A stretch of 64,000 nt of DNA from Streptomyces celluloflavus (lineage in GTDB: Bacteria; Actinomycetota; Actinomycetes; Streptomycetales; Streptomycetaceae), in the NCBI GenBank assembly GCA_000720995.1, contig JOEL01000007.1:144679-208678 (forward strand), written 5' to 3'. Positions 1-7,114 of this stretch are shown here, in pieces; positions within the stretch are counted from its first letter, which is position 1, and each line of letters starts with the position of its first letter. A program made the position numbers and the translations under genes. The notes beneath the pieces are model-generated. The model was not told where the DNA came from. It saw nothing but the letters and a program-made list of their open reading frames with translations, and ran no database searches.

Positions 1-39
1 ACGGCCCTTCCGGGCGCAGCCCGTCCCTGCGCGGCCGAT

Positions 40-53
40 GTTCCACGTGAAAC
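40..53. promoter_or_regulatory. parS: parS-like ParB-binding site
   Basis: The 14-mer gttccacgtgaaac differs by one base (fourth position C instead of T) from the Streptomyces parS consensus gtttcacgtgaaac. It lies in the non-coding DNA before the first gene. Streptomyces parS sites cluster around oriC and load ParB for chromosome segregation. A single mismatch is usual for genuine sites, but one occurrence in GC-rich DNA may also be chance. Confidence 0.5.
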
Positions 54-133
54 CATGCGCCGCTGCCGCGCCGGAGTACCGTGAAAAGGAGAGAATTTCT
101 CGCTCGTCGGCTTCGGGCCGACGGCGTCTTTTG

Positions 134-508
134 ATGAGCGACAACGCCGGACGGCCACTCCGTACCGGGGACAGGTTCGCGTCATGGATGGAACGGCTGG
201 ACACGCCACCCCCGCCTCGACGGCCTGCGGGACCGCCCTCCGTACCTCCCCCGCGCGGTTTCGTTCAGGAACGGAAAGTTCGCGTGAGCGCGACGGATGA
301 CGCGGACTTCAGCCCGGTCGGAGTGATCGGGCGGGTGACCGTCTCGATCCCGTCCGACGGGCCGGGCGAGGTGCTGCTGCCCGTACGCGGCGGGACCGAG
401 GCGTACGCGGCCTGGTCCGACCGGCCCATCGCCCGGCATACGCAGGTCATCGTCACCGACCGCACCTCGGCGCGGTCGGTGATCGTCGAGCCCCTGCCCA
501 CCACGTGA
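134..508 (+). CDS. NfeD-like OB-fold protein (partner of flotillin)
   Basis: A 124-residue soluble protein. Its last ~75 residues read as the OB-fold of the NfeD C-terminal domain: VIGRVTVSIPSDGPGEVL, then a G-x-E-A-Y-A-A-W-S strand and a VIVEPL end. NfeD proteins normally sit beside SPFH/flotillin genes, and this gene ends 63 bp before one. The N-terminal ~50 residues are Pro/Arg-rich and look disordered. The start is uncertain: ATG 134 has only a weak ribosome site, ATG 188 is possible, and GTG 284 would leave just the OB domain. A paralogue at 15792-16064 precedes the second flotillin of the window. Unlike classical NfeD it has no membrane segments. Confidence 0.65.
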   Translation: MSDNAGRPLRTGDRFASWMERLDTPPPPRRPAGPPSVPPPRGFVQERKVRVSATDDADFSPVGVIGRVTVSIPSDGPGEVLLPVRGGTEAYAAWSDRPIARHTQVIVTDRTSARSVIVEPLPTT

Positions 509-571
509 CCCTTCCCCCTGCCGTCCCCGCTCGGAAACCGAGGCCGGTCGTATCGGACCAGGAGCTTTCCC

Positions 572-1798
572 ATGTTGTTCTGGCACGTTCCCGCGCCGAA
601 CCAGGCGCTACTCATCTCCGGGTCGAAACGCCGGACCGGAGACGCACAGTTCCGTATCGTCACGGGCCACGGCTGCTGGGTCATGCCCGTCAAGCAGAAG
701 GCGAGCCTGCTCTCCCTCTCGCTGCGGGAGTCGGAGATAGCCGAGGAGTGCGTCACCCAGCAGGGCATCCGGCTCGGGGTCCGGGCCGTCGCCGTCTTCA
801 AGGTCGGTGACGACCAGACCTCCATCTCCAACGCCGCCCGCCGCTTCCTGGACGAGCAGACCAGCATGGAGGAGCTGGTGGGCCGGATCTTCGCCGGTCA
901 CCTCCGGTCGATCGTCGGCGGACTGACCGTCGAGCAGATCATCCGGGAGCGCGACCGGGTCGCCCAGGAGGTCAAGGAGGGCAGCCACTCCGAGATGGAG
1001 AAGCTGGGCATCGTGGTGGACGCCTTGCAGATCCAGGAGATCGGCGATGTCTCCGGCTACATCACCAACCTCGCCGCCCCGCACGCCGCGGCCGTCGCCA
1101 GCGCGGCCCGTATCGCACAGGCCAAGGCCGACCAGGAAGCCGCCGAGCGTGAACAGCAGGCGGCGGCACTCAAGGCCGAGTACGAGCGGGACACCGCGAT
1201 CAAGAAGGCCGGGTTCCTCGCCGAGACCGAGCAGTACAACGCCCGTGCCGCGCAGGCCGGTCCGCTGTCCCAGGCCAGGGCGTCCCAGGAGGTCATCGAG
1301 GAGCAGACCGCGCTGGCCGAGCGGCAGGCGGCGCTCGCCGCCCAGCGGCTGGAGGCCGAGGTACGCCGCCCGGCGGACGCCGAGGCGTACCGGCAGCGCA
1401 CCCTGGCGGAGGCGCAGCGCGATCAGGTCCAGTTCGAGGCGGATGCCCGTGCGTACACCGAGCGGGCCGTCGCCCAGGCGCGGGCCGACGCGAACAACGT
1501 CCTCGCGGCCTCGCTGCGGGACGGCAACCAGGAGCTGATCGCCGCCAACCGCACCGTCGAGAACCTCCCGGCGCTCGCGGAGGCCGCGGCCAAGGGAATC
1601 TCCGATTCGCACCTGACCGTCCTGAACGGCACCGACGGTATGAACGAGATCGTCTCCGGCATCGTCGGCCAGGGCCTGGCCATCCTCGACACCCTCAAGA
1701 AGGGAACGGACACCGGCGGCCCGCTCGCGAACGGATCGGCACCGCAGCCCCCGCGCCTGACGAAGCTGCCCCAGGACCGCCCGGCATCCGGTTCCTGA
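572..1798 (+). CDS. SPFH/flotillin family protein
   Basis: A 408-residue protein with an N-terminal SPFH (band 7) domain (about 10-190) and a long Ala/Glu/Gln-rich coiled coil (about 190-310) with EAE/AQA repeats typical of flotillins. A C-terminal stretch with VGQGLAILDTLKK resembles the flotillin oligomerisation tail. Flotillins scaffold ordered membrane microdomains and bind the inner leaflet. The start ATG follows a GGAG ribosome site. It is about half identical by eye to the flotillin at 16076-17257, with shared blocks such as GRIFAGHLRSI and AAQAGPL. It forms a two-gene unit with the NfeD-like gene just upstream. Which membrane process it serves is not visible from the sequence. Confidence 0.9.
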   Translation: MLFWHVPAPNQALLISGSKRRTGDAQFRIVTGHGCWVMPVKQKASLLSLSLRESEIAEECVTQQGIRLGVRAVAVFKVGDDQTSISNAARRFLDEQTSMEELVGRIFAGHLRSIVGGLTVEQIIRERDRVAQEVKEGSHSEMEKLGIVVDALQIQEIGDVSGYITNLAAPHAAAVASAARIAQAKADQEAAEREQQAAALKAEYERDTAIKKAGFLAETEQYNARAAQAGPLSQARASQEVIEEQTALAERQAALAAQRLEAEVRRPADAEAYRQRTLAEAQRDQVQFEADARAYTERAVAQARADANNVLAASLRDGNQELIAANRTVENLPALAEAAAKGISDSHLTVLNGTDGMNEIVSGIVGQGLAILDTLKKGTDTGGPLANGSAPQPPRLTKLPQDRPASGS

Positions 1799-2000
1799 CC
1801 GGCACCCCGAACTCCGGCCACGGCGGTCGGAGTTGATGGCGGGCCGCGCCTTGGCAGCGGCCCGCCGGCCGTCGGCACGGACGCCGCCACGGACCTCCCC
1901 GGGTCCGGCCAGGACCCGCCCGAGTCCCGCCGCCCCGCCACCTCAGCCGGGCCCCACCGACTCAGCCGGGCCCAGCCGCCGCCATCCCCGCCCCGCCGCC

Positions 2001-2597
2001 TCAGCCCGGTCCGGCCGCCGCCCCCGGCCCGGCCGCCCTCGCGGCCGCCACGAGAGCTTCGGCCGCCGTCCGGGCGTACTCGGCGGCGGCCGGCTCACCG
2101 GACACCGCCGCGGTGGTGATCGCACCGTCCATGAGCAGCACCAACTGCCCGGCCAGCAACGCCGGATCACCGACCGGCAGTGCACTGACGAGACCGGTCA
2201 CATAGGCATGGACGGCCTGCTTGTGGTGGCGGGCGACGCCGGTCACCCCGTCCGAGACGGGACCCAGCTCGCCGAACGAGTTGATGAACGCGCAACCCCG
2301 GAACCCCGGGTCGGCGAACCACGTCCGCAGCCAGTCGAACACCGCCAGCGGCCGGTCCTCGGCGGTGGCGGCGTGCCTGCTGACATGCTCGGCCAGCTCG
2401 GCCCGCCAGCGCGCGTCGCGGCGGCGCAGATACGCCTCCACCAGGTCGTGCTTGGCGGGGAAGCACTGGTACAGCCGCTTGAGCGACACCCCGGCGGCGG
2501 CCCGGAGTTCATCCATCCCGACGGTCTGGATACCCCGGCCGTAGAACAGCTCCTCCGCGGCGTCGAGTATCCGCGAACGGGCCTCTTCCTGGTCCAT
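2001..2597 (-). CDS. TetR family transcriptional repressor
   Basis: A 198-residue TetR regulator. The N-terminal helix-turn-helix runs from ILDAAEELFYGRGIQ through the recognition helix region GVSLKRLYQCFPAKHDLVEAYL. The remainder is an all-helical ligand domain with a conserved ADPGFRGCAFIN segment, typical of the subfamily that includes YxaF/LmrA-like regulators. The start MDQEEARSR was chosen because it lies just before helix 1; an upstream in-frame start would add six residues. It is divergent from the NTF2-like gene at 2740, with two copies of a 16-bp palindrome between them, so autoregulation and repression of that gene are likely. The Ala/Gly/Pro-rich last 15 residues look unstructured. 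Confidence 0.9.
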   Translation of the reverse strand: MDQEEARSRILDAAEELFYGRGIQTVGMDELRAAAGVSLKRLYQCFPAKHDLVEAYLRRRDARWRAELAEHVSRHAATAEDRPLAVFDWLRTWFADPGFRGCAFINSFGELGPVSDGVTGVARHHKQAVHAYVTGLVSALPVGDPALLAGQLVLLMDGAITTAAVSGEPAAAEYARTAAEALVAAARAAGPGAAAGPG

Positions 2598-2630
2598 CGC
2601 ACCTCCCACGCCCACCCCTCCCCTTCCTCC

Positions 2631-2681
2631 GAGAACGATCGTTCTCTACACTAGCTGACACCACAGAGAACGACCGTTCTC
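2631..2681. promoter_or_regulatory. Two TetR operators in the divergent promoter region
   Basis: A perfect 16-bp palindrome gagaacgatcgttctc (2631-2646) and a near-perfect copy gagaacgaccgttctc (2666-2681) lie 35 bp apart, centre to centre. They sit between the starts of the TetR gene and the NTF2-like gene. The geometry fits two TetR dimers covering both divergent promoters. Confidence 0.85.
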
Positions 2682-2739
2682 CATGGACCGTCCGACGCAA
2701 ACCACCCACCAGAACCACCCACCCGAGAAGGAGCCCGCC

Positions 2740-3216
2740 ATGCCCCCCACCCCCACCACACCCACCAGACCGCCCCTCCCCCCGTTCGACGAGCGGACCG
2801 CACTCCAGAAGGTCCAGGCCGCGGAAGACGCCTGGAACACCCGCGACCCCGAACGCGTCGCACTCGCCTACACCGAGGACTCGGTCTGGCGGAACCGGGA
2901 CACCTTCGTCACCGGCCGGCCGCAGATCATCGCCTTCCTCCGCGAGAAGTGGACCCGGGAGCTGGACTACGCGCTGCGCAAGGAACTCTGGACGTTCGGC
3001 GGCAACCGGATCGCGGTGCGCTTCCAGTACGAGTGCCGCGACGCGAGTGGCCAGTGGTGGCGCAGCTACGGCAACGAACTGTGGGAGTTCTCCGCCGACG
3101 GCCTGATGCACCGCCGCGAGGCATGCATCAACGACCTCCCCATCACCGCCGCGGACCGCCGCATCCTCGGCCCACGCCCACCTGCCGAGAGGGGAACCCC
3201 GATCCCGGTCCGCTGA
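2740..3216 (+). CDS. NTF2-like protein (DUF1348/SnoaL-like)
   Basis: A 158-residue single-domain protein of the DUF1348 branch of the NTF2-like superfamily. Diagnostic features are the segments [57 protein letters not shown] and [10 protein letters not shown]. These cone-shaped proteins bind small molecules, and some isomerise or hydrate them; no substrate can be assigned. The ATG at 2740 is preceded by gagaaggag; an upstream ATG at 2683 lies inside the operator region and is unlikely. The gene is divergent from the TetR gene and is probably its target, suggesting a role in handling a small toxic or signalling compound. Confidence 0.88.
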   Translation: MPPTPTTPTRPPLPPFDERTALQKVQAAEDAWNTRDPERVALAYTEDSVWRNRDTFVTGRPQIIAFLREKWTRELDYALRKELWTFGGNRIAVRFQYECRDASGQWWRSYGNELWEFSADGLMHRREACINDLPITAADRRILGPRPPAERGTPIPVR

Positions 3217-3336
3217 CGGGGCGCGACGCGACGTTGGCGCCGCTGCCCGTACTCTCGGGCCGGCGCCCGGCGGAGGGGGTGGCCGTCCGGTCCGGAGGGG
3301 CCGGCCACACCCCTGCCCTGGAGCGCCGAAGTCCCC

Positions 3337-3960
3337 TCAGGCAGTCATCCGCAACACCGCCGTCACCGCGGGGAGAGCGGCCAGCAGCAGGACGATGCTC
3401 GTCTCGATCCAGCGGTACTTCGCGCGGATGATCTCGCTGGTTCTTTGCAGAGAGGAGAGCAGCGGTCCGGTCGGGTCGTGGGCGATCCGCTCGAAGGCCC
3501 GGTTCAGCGGCTCACTGTCCGGTCTGGGTGCGAGGTCCTCGAAATAGCCGGGCGCGGCCGGGGTGGGCTGCCTGCCCCGGCGTCGTCGGGGCGTGAGGGC
3601 GCACAGGAGACTGACGATGGCCAGCAAGGTGAGCGTTACCGCGCTCCACCAGAGCGCCGTCGTCAGCCGAGACGTGTGCGGCGCTCCGACGGCGGCGGCC
3701 CGGGTCAGCGTCATGAAGGTGCCGAGCATCGCTCCCATGAAGCCCAGCAAGACGGCCGCTTTGGTGTCCGCGCGGATGATCTCGGCGCCATTGGCCGCCA
3801 TGAACCGCTCCATGGCGGCCACCGTCTCCGCCCGCAGTGTGCCGACGGCGGGCCCGGCGACCCGGCGTCGGTGGTCACGGAGCGTGCGATGCAGCTGCCG
3901 GTGAGAGCGGGGGTGGCACGGCCCACCGGGCACGGACCGACTCCGGGATAGGGAGGTCAT
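3337..3960 (-). CDS. Pycsar effector-like membrane protein (PycTM, DUF5706)
   Basis: A 207-residue protein, last gene of a four-gene operon. Residues about 55-205 match the Pycsar TM effector pattern: an EIIRADTKAAVLLGFMGAML segment leading into helix 1 (about 68-86), helix 2 (about 103-122) ending in a basic LTPRRRRGR, a YFEDLA motif, then IIRAKYRWIE and a C-terminal helix 3 (about 185-203). PycTM proteins are thought to breach the inner membrane when bound by cyclic pyrimidine nucleotides, killing the infected cell. The start ATG overlaps the stop of the upstream gene (ATGA). The basic first ~45 residues are unlike the family core and might be spurious. Family assignment is from motif recognition and is firm; the second messenger is unknown. 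Confidence 0.85.
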   Translation of the reverse strand: MTSLSRSRSVPGGPCHPRSHRQLHRTLRDHRRRVAGPAVGTLRAETVAAMERFMAANGAEIIRADTKAAVLLGFMGAMLGTFMTLTRAAAVGAPHTSRLTTALWWSAVTLTLLAIVSLLCALTPRRRRGRQPTPAAPGYFEDLAPRPDSEPLNRAFERIAHDPTGPLLSSLQRTSEIIRAKYRWIETSIVLLLAALPAVTAVLRMTA

Positions 3961-4940
3961 ACGGGCCGTCCGTTCGGTGCACCGGCCGGCCGGCCGTGAC
4001 CCCCGGGGCCGGTCGCACCGACGGGTGACTCCTTCTGAGTGGGCACCCGCCGGCCGAGGGAGACGAGCCGGTCCCGGAGGATCTTGGAGAGCTCCAGTTG
4101 CTCCTGCTCCGTGAGCTTGCCCAGCAGACCGGCCATCTCGTCCTGCCAGTTGGGCTCTTCCCGGACCAGACTCTGGTTGCCAGCCACCCAGGTCAGTACA
4201 TCCGGGACCTGATTGGGGTGGAGCATGAGCCACAGGGCCGCGAGCGATGCCGGCCCGCTGCGGACCGCCTGGAGGCAGAAGTCGTACTCCTCCCTGCGGT
4301 TGGCGTTCCACACATCCGGGAACCCTCCGCCGGCGGACGGGACCAGCAACAGCTCGCCGTCCGCATCCCGGGCGCGGACATCCGTGACGCGATAGGTGAG
4401 CCCGCATTCCGGAAGCTCTTGGGGCAGGGCCAGCTGCTGCGCCACGTCCGCGGCACGCAGCGGCTGCTGAGCGGAGGCATAGGCGTGCTCCAGTTCCCGC
4501 AGGCGCCGGTCCAAGTCCTTGCGTACCGCGTCCCAGCCGTAGCCGGTCTGGGTGCGGACGACCTGCGCCGGATCGTGGACCCACCACAGCACCCGCACAT
4601 TGACCGGTTCGGGTCCGTACTCGTCGGGCAGGCGGACGGCCCGGGTCGCCTGGTGTTCAGCGAGCGGAACGTGGAACGCACACTCGTGGTCGCCCCGCAG
4701 GCGGAGGGCGGTCGCCGCCTCTCTCACGACGGTGACCTGGTCATCATCCCCGTATCCGGCGGAGAAGGAAGCCTGTTCGACGCTGTGCCGGCGCCGGGGC
4801 CACAGGACGTGGTGACGGCCGTCCCGCCCCCTCAGCACCAGGGCGCGGTCCCGCCGGCCGGACCAGCGCTGGCGCAGGATCTCCCGCCATGGAGCGTGCG
4901 TGGCAAGGGTGTAGGCGGGCTCGGTGCTCTCGGTCGTCAT
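3957..4940 (-). CDS. Unknown protein of the cyclase/effector operon (weak SPFH-like resemblance)
   Basis: A 327-residue soluble protein that I do not recognise. It starts and ends with 4-bp overlaps to its neighbours (ATGA at both ends), so it is translationally coupled to the STAND-like gene before it and the membrane effector after it. Visible features: an Arg-rich start, then VNVRVLWWVHDPAQVVRT and GLTYRVTDVRARDADGELLL blocks around a helical stretch. By eye these resemble the strand-helix pattern of SPFH/band-7 domains. The C-terminal ~110 residues are helical (LLGKLTEQEQLELSKILRDRLVSL) with a Gly/Pro-rich tail. There is no signal peptide or membrane helix. It could adapt the sensor to the membrane effector; that is inference only. 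Confidence 0.7.
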   Translation of the reverse strand: MTTESTEPAYTLATHAPWREILRQRWSGRRDRALVLRGRDGRHHVLWPRRRHSVEQASFSAGYGDDDQVTVVREAATALRLRGDHECAFHVPLAEHQATRAVRLPDEYGPEPVNVRVLWWVHDPAQVVRTQTGYGWDAVRKDLDRRLRELEHAYASAQQPLRAADVAQQLALPQELPECGLTYRVTDVRARDADGELLLVPSAGGGFPDVWNANRREEYDFCLQAVRSGPASLAALWLMLHPNQVPDVLTWVAGNQSLVREEPNWQDEMAGLLGKLTEQEQLELSKILRDRLVSLGRRVPTQKESPVGATGPGGHGRPAGAPNGRPV

Positions 4941-7114
4941 GACGTCCTCCAGGGCTGACGGATGCTGTCGTGCAGCGGCGTGTCGTTCCGCCAGGAGTCC
5001 AGCGCCTGGCGCGCGATGCCCTTCCCGGCCAAGCGGATGTCCTCGTGCCGGTCGATCTCGACGAACAGGCGCAGGACGCCGTGCTCCATATCCGCCGCCA
5101 GGGCGGTCAGCAGAATCTCCACGGCGGGCCGCTGCCGCTCGTCCCAGGCGACCATGCGGCACCAGAAGATCACCGCGTTCATCGTCGGGTCGAACAGCTC
5201 GTCGTCGTTCAGCATCCGGCGGACCAGATCGACGATCCGCACCGCGAACTCGTCTTCCGAGACAAGCTGTTCGCCGAACCACGCGGGGTCCGTGTGCAAC
5301 AGGGCCGGCAGCATCCGAAGCGAGAAGTCGGCGCCGACGCTCTCGTCATCGACCCAGGCGGACAGATGCCGGAAGACGGAGATCTGATGACCTTCCCGGA
5401 ACAGCGCCAGCAGGGCCCGGCGTACAGCGCTCCCCACGACGATCTCGTGCCCCTCGCCCGAACCCCGCGTCAGCCGGCGCAGCAGTTGCAGCGCCCGGTC
5501 CGGCCGGGAGGCCCCGAAGTCGGTGCCACATGCCTGAGCCACCGTCCAGCGCAGCTGCCAGCTCTGCAACTGGCTCCATTCACCGAGGCGGTACTTGACC
5601 TCGCCTGCCAGGACGGAGTCTTCCGCCGCCATCCCCAGCGCGTAGGCGGCGATCGCACGGCTCGTCGCCAGATCGGACTCGGCGAGCTCACGGATGTGCC
5701 GGAGCGCACTACGGCCGCCGCCCCAGGTCGCCGCCAAGCCCATGACACGGCCCACGGGCTGGGTCAGTTCGCTCTCGGACCGGACCTTCGACAGCCAGTC
5801 CGTCAGCAGTCCGGACAGCTGTCCGTACTCGCGCCAGACATACTTCAGTACCGCCTCCGCCTGCCCCTGCCGGGTGAACCGGACGGGTTCCACCGCATAG
5901 TTGAAGCGGGCGCCCGACCGGATCTCCTTGGGGGCGCAGTGCGCGCGCACCGTCCGCAGCAGGTCGTCCATGGACCGCCGGAAGACGAACTCCGGATTGG
6001 GCCGGGTCTTCTCCTCCTGCCCCGCGCCTTGCCCCTCATCCCGTCCTTGGCGAACGGCGTGCAGTCTGCCGTCCGCCAGCTCCAGCAACCGCTCCGCCTC
6101 CTCCCTGACGGTCCGGTGGTCGAGACCCTCGAAGACGCAGCTCGCCAGGAGGAAGGCGAGACCATCACGATCGTCGAGCAGCTTCTTGAGCAGGTCCGGT
6201 ACCTCTTCCTCCGCGAGGAAGCTGAGCCGCTGCCGGATGTCGGAGGCGTCCGCTCCGCCGTCAGCGGTCCCGGCCACGACTGCCACGAGTTCCGCGACCT
6301 GCGCCGGGACCAGTCCGGGGAGCAGCAACTCGTCGAGCAGGCCGGGCTCCAGGTTCGCCAGCAGCCGGTTCCGCTCATCCGGACCAGGGACCGTATCCGC
6401 GAGACGGGCGTCGAAGACCTGGCGCGGCGGCGGAGGGTCGCACCGCACCGGGGACAGGTGGAGATCACGTTCGAGGTCACGGATCAGTCCGGGGTCATCC
6501 GGCAGGATGATCACCATGCGGGCTTCCGCGTCGGCCAGCCGGTGCCGCAGATTGTTGATGACGCCGGCCTTCAGCGTGTGCCGGGCGGGGATGCCGTCGA
6601 CGAGATAGCCGCGGGCTTCGCCGGGCGTGGGCCGCCACGAGGAGAGGTCCACGTCGCTGTCGACCGCGCGCAGGGCCATGCTGCCGCCCCTGTGTCGCCG
6701 CAGCAGGTTCAGTGCGGTCGTACGTCGACCGGTTCCCGGCTCCCCGGCCAGGAAGAGAAGGCGGGTGTCGAGTGCCGCGAGACCCGCCGGGAAGCAGTCG
6801 GGCGCCACAAACCCCGCCCCCGCGTTCAGCAGTTCCTCCGGGGAGATGGGGCCCTCGTGGGATTCCACGTGCCGGGTTCCCGGGTCACCCGGAGCACCAT
6901 GGCTGTACAGGTGCTGGCCGCCGCGCAAGGAGCCCGTGTTGATCACCGCACCGGGCGCGTACCACAGCTGACTCGGCCGGCCGGCGCCCAGTGGGTCGTC
7001 CAGGAGGTCGGCGACGGATTCGTCGTCCAGACCGTCGGCCACCTCTTGTGGAGCGGACTCCGGTTCGCCCTCGTCCGGCGCCGCGTCGGACGAGGAATCG
7101 CGTTCGGCACTCAC
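4937..7114 (-). CDS. STAND/NLR-like P-loop protein with N-terminal amyloid-like motif and helical repeats
   Basis: A 725-residue protein starting at GTG, overlapping the cyclase stop (GTGA). Residues 1-50 are acidic and disordered. Residues 55-69 (GAVINTGSLRGGQHL) match the tail motif of the cyclase. Residues 119-133 form a P-loop, LLFLAGEPGTGRRTT, in which the usual lysine is Arg; a Walker B-like YLVDG is near 170 and a RMVIILPDD strand near 200. Residues from about 430 to the end are alpha-helical and HEAT-like (RALQLLRRLTRG, ILLTALAADMEHGVL). This layout (short N-terminal motif, NTPase, C-terminal superhelical sensor) is that of bacterial NLR-like STAND proteins used in phage and stress sensing. 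Which ligand it detects and whether it hydrolyses NTP are unknown. Confidence 0.75.
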   Translation of the reverse strand: MSAERDSSSDAAPDEGEPESAPQEVADGLDDESVADLLDDPLGAGRPSQLWYAPGAVINTGSLRGGQHLYSHGAPGDPGTRHVESHEGPISPEELLNAGAGFVAPDCFPAGLAALDTRLLFLAGEPGTGRRTTALNLLRRHRGGSMALRAVDSDVDLSSWRPTPGEARGYLVDGIPARHTLKAGVINNLRHRLADAEARMVIILPDDPGLIRDLERDLHLSPVRCDPPPPRQVFDARLADTVPGPDERNRLLANLEPGLLDELLLPGLVPAQVAELVAVVAGTADGGADASDIRQRLSFLAEEEVPDLLKKLLDDRDGLAFLLASCVFEGLDHRTVREEAERLLELADGRLHAVRQGRDEGQGAGQEEKTRPNPEFVFRRSMDDLLRTVRAHCAPKEIRSGARFNYAVEPVRFTRQGQAEAVLKYVWREYGQLSGLLTDWLSKVRSESELTQPVGRVMGLAATWGGGRSALRHIRELAESDLATSRAIAAYALGMAAEDSVLAGEVKYRLGEWSQLQSWQLRWTVAQACGTDFGASRPDRALQLLRRLTRGSGEGHEIVVGSAVRRALLALFREGHQISVFRHLSAWVDDESVGADFSLRMLPALLHTDPAWFGEQLVSEDEFAVRIVDLVRRMLNDDELFDPTMNAVIFWCRMVAWDERQRPAVEILLTALAADMEHGVLRLFVEIDRHEDIRLAGKGIARQALDSWRNDTPLHDSIRQPWRTS
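6908..6946 (-). other. N-terminal INTG-GGQ motif of the STAND-like protein
   Basis: Codes for V57-L69 (VINTGSLRGGQHL). It matches I275-L287 of the cyclase tail at identical or similar residues (I/V, N, T, G, S/T, V/L, x, G, G, Q, x, L). Short homotypic motifs shared by an NLR N-terminus and an effector C-terminus are the signature of bacterial amyloid signalling sequences. Confidence 0.6.

Noticed and set aside
1799-2000. Gene on the plus strand downstream of the first flotillin
   Set aside because: The frame is Pro/Arg/Ser-rich, runs antisense into the TetR gene and has no ribosome site or family resemblance.
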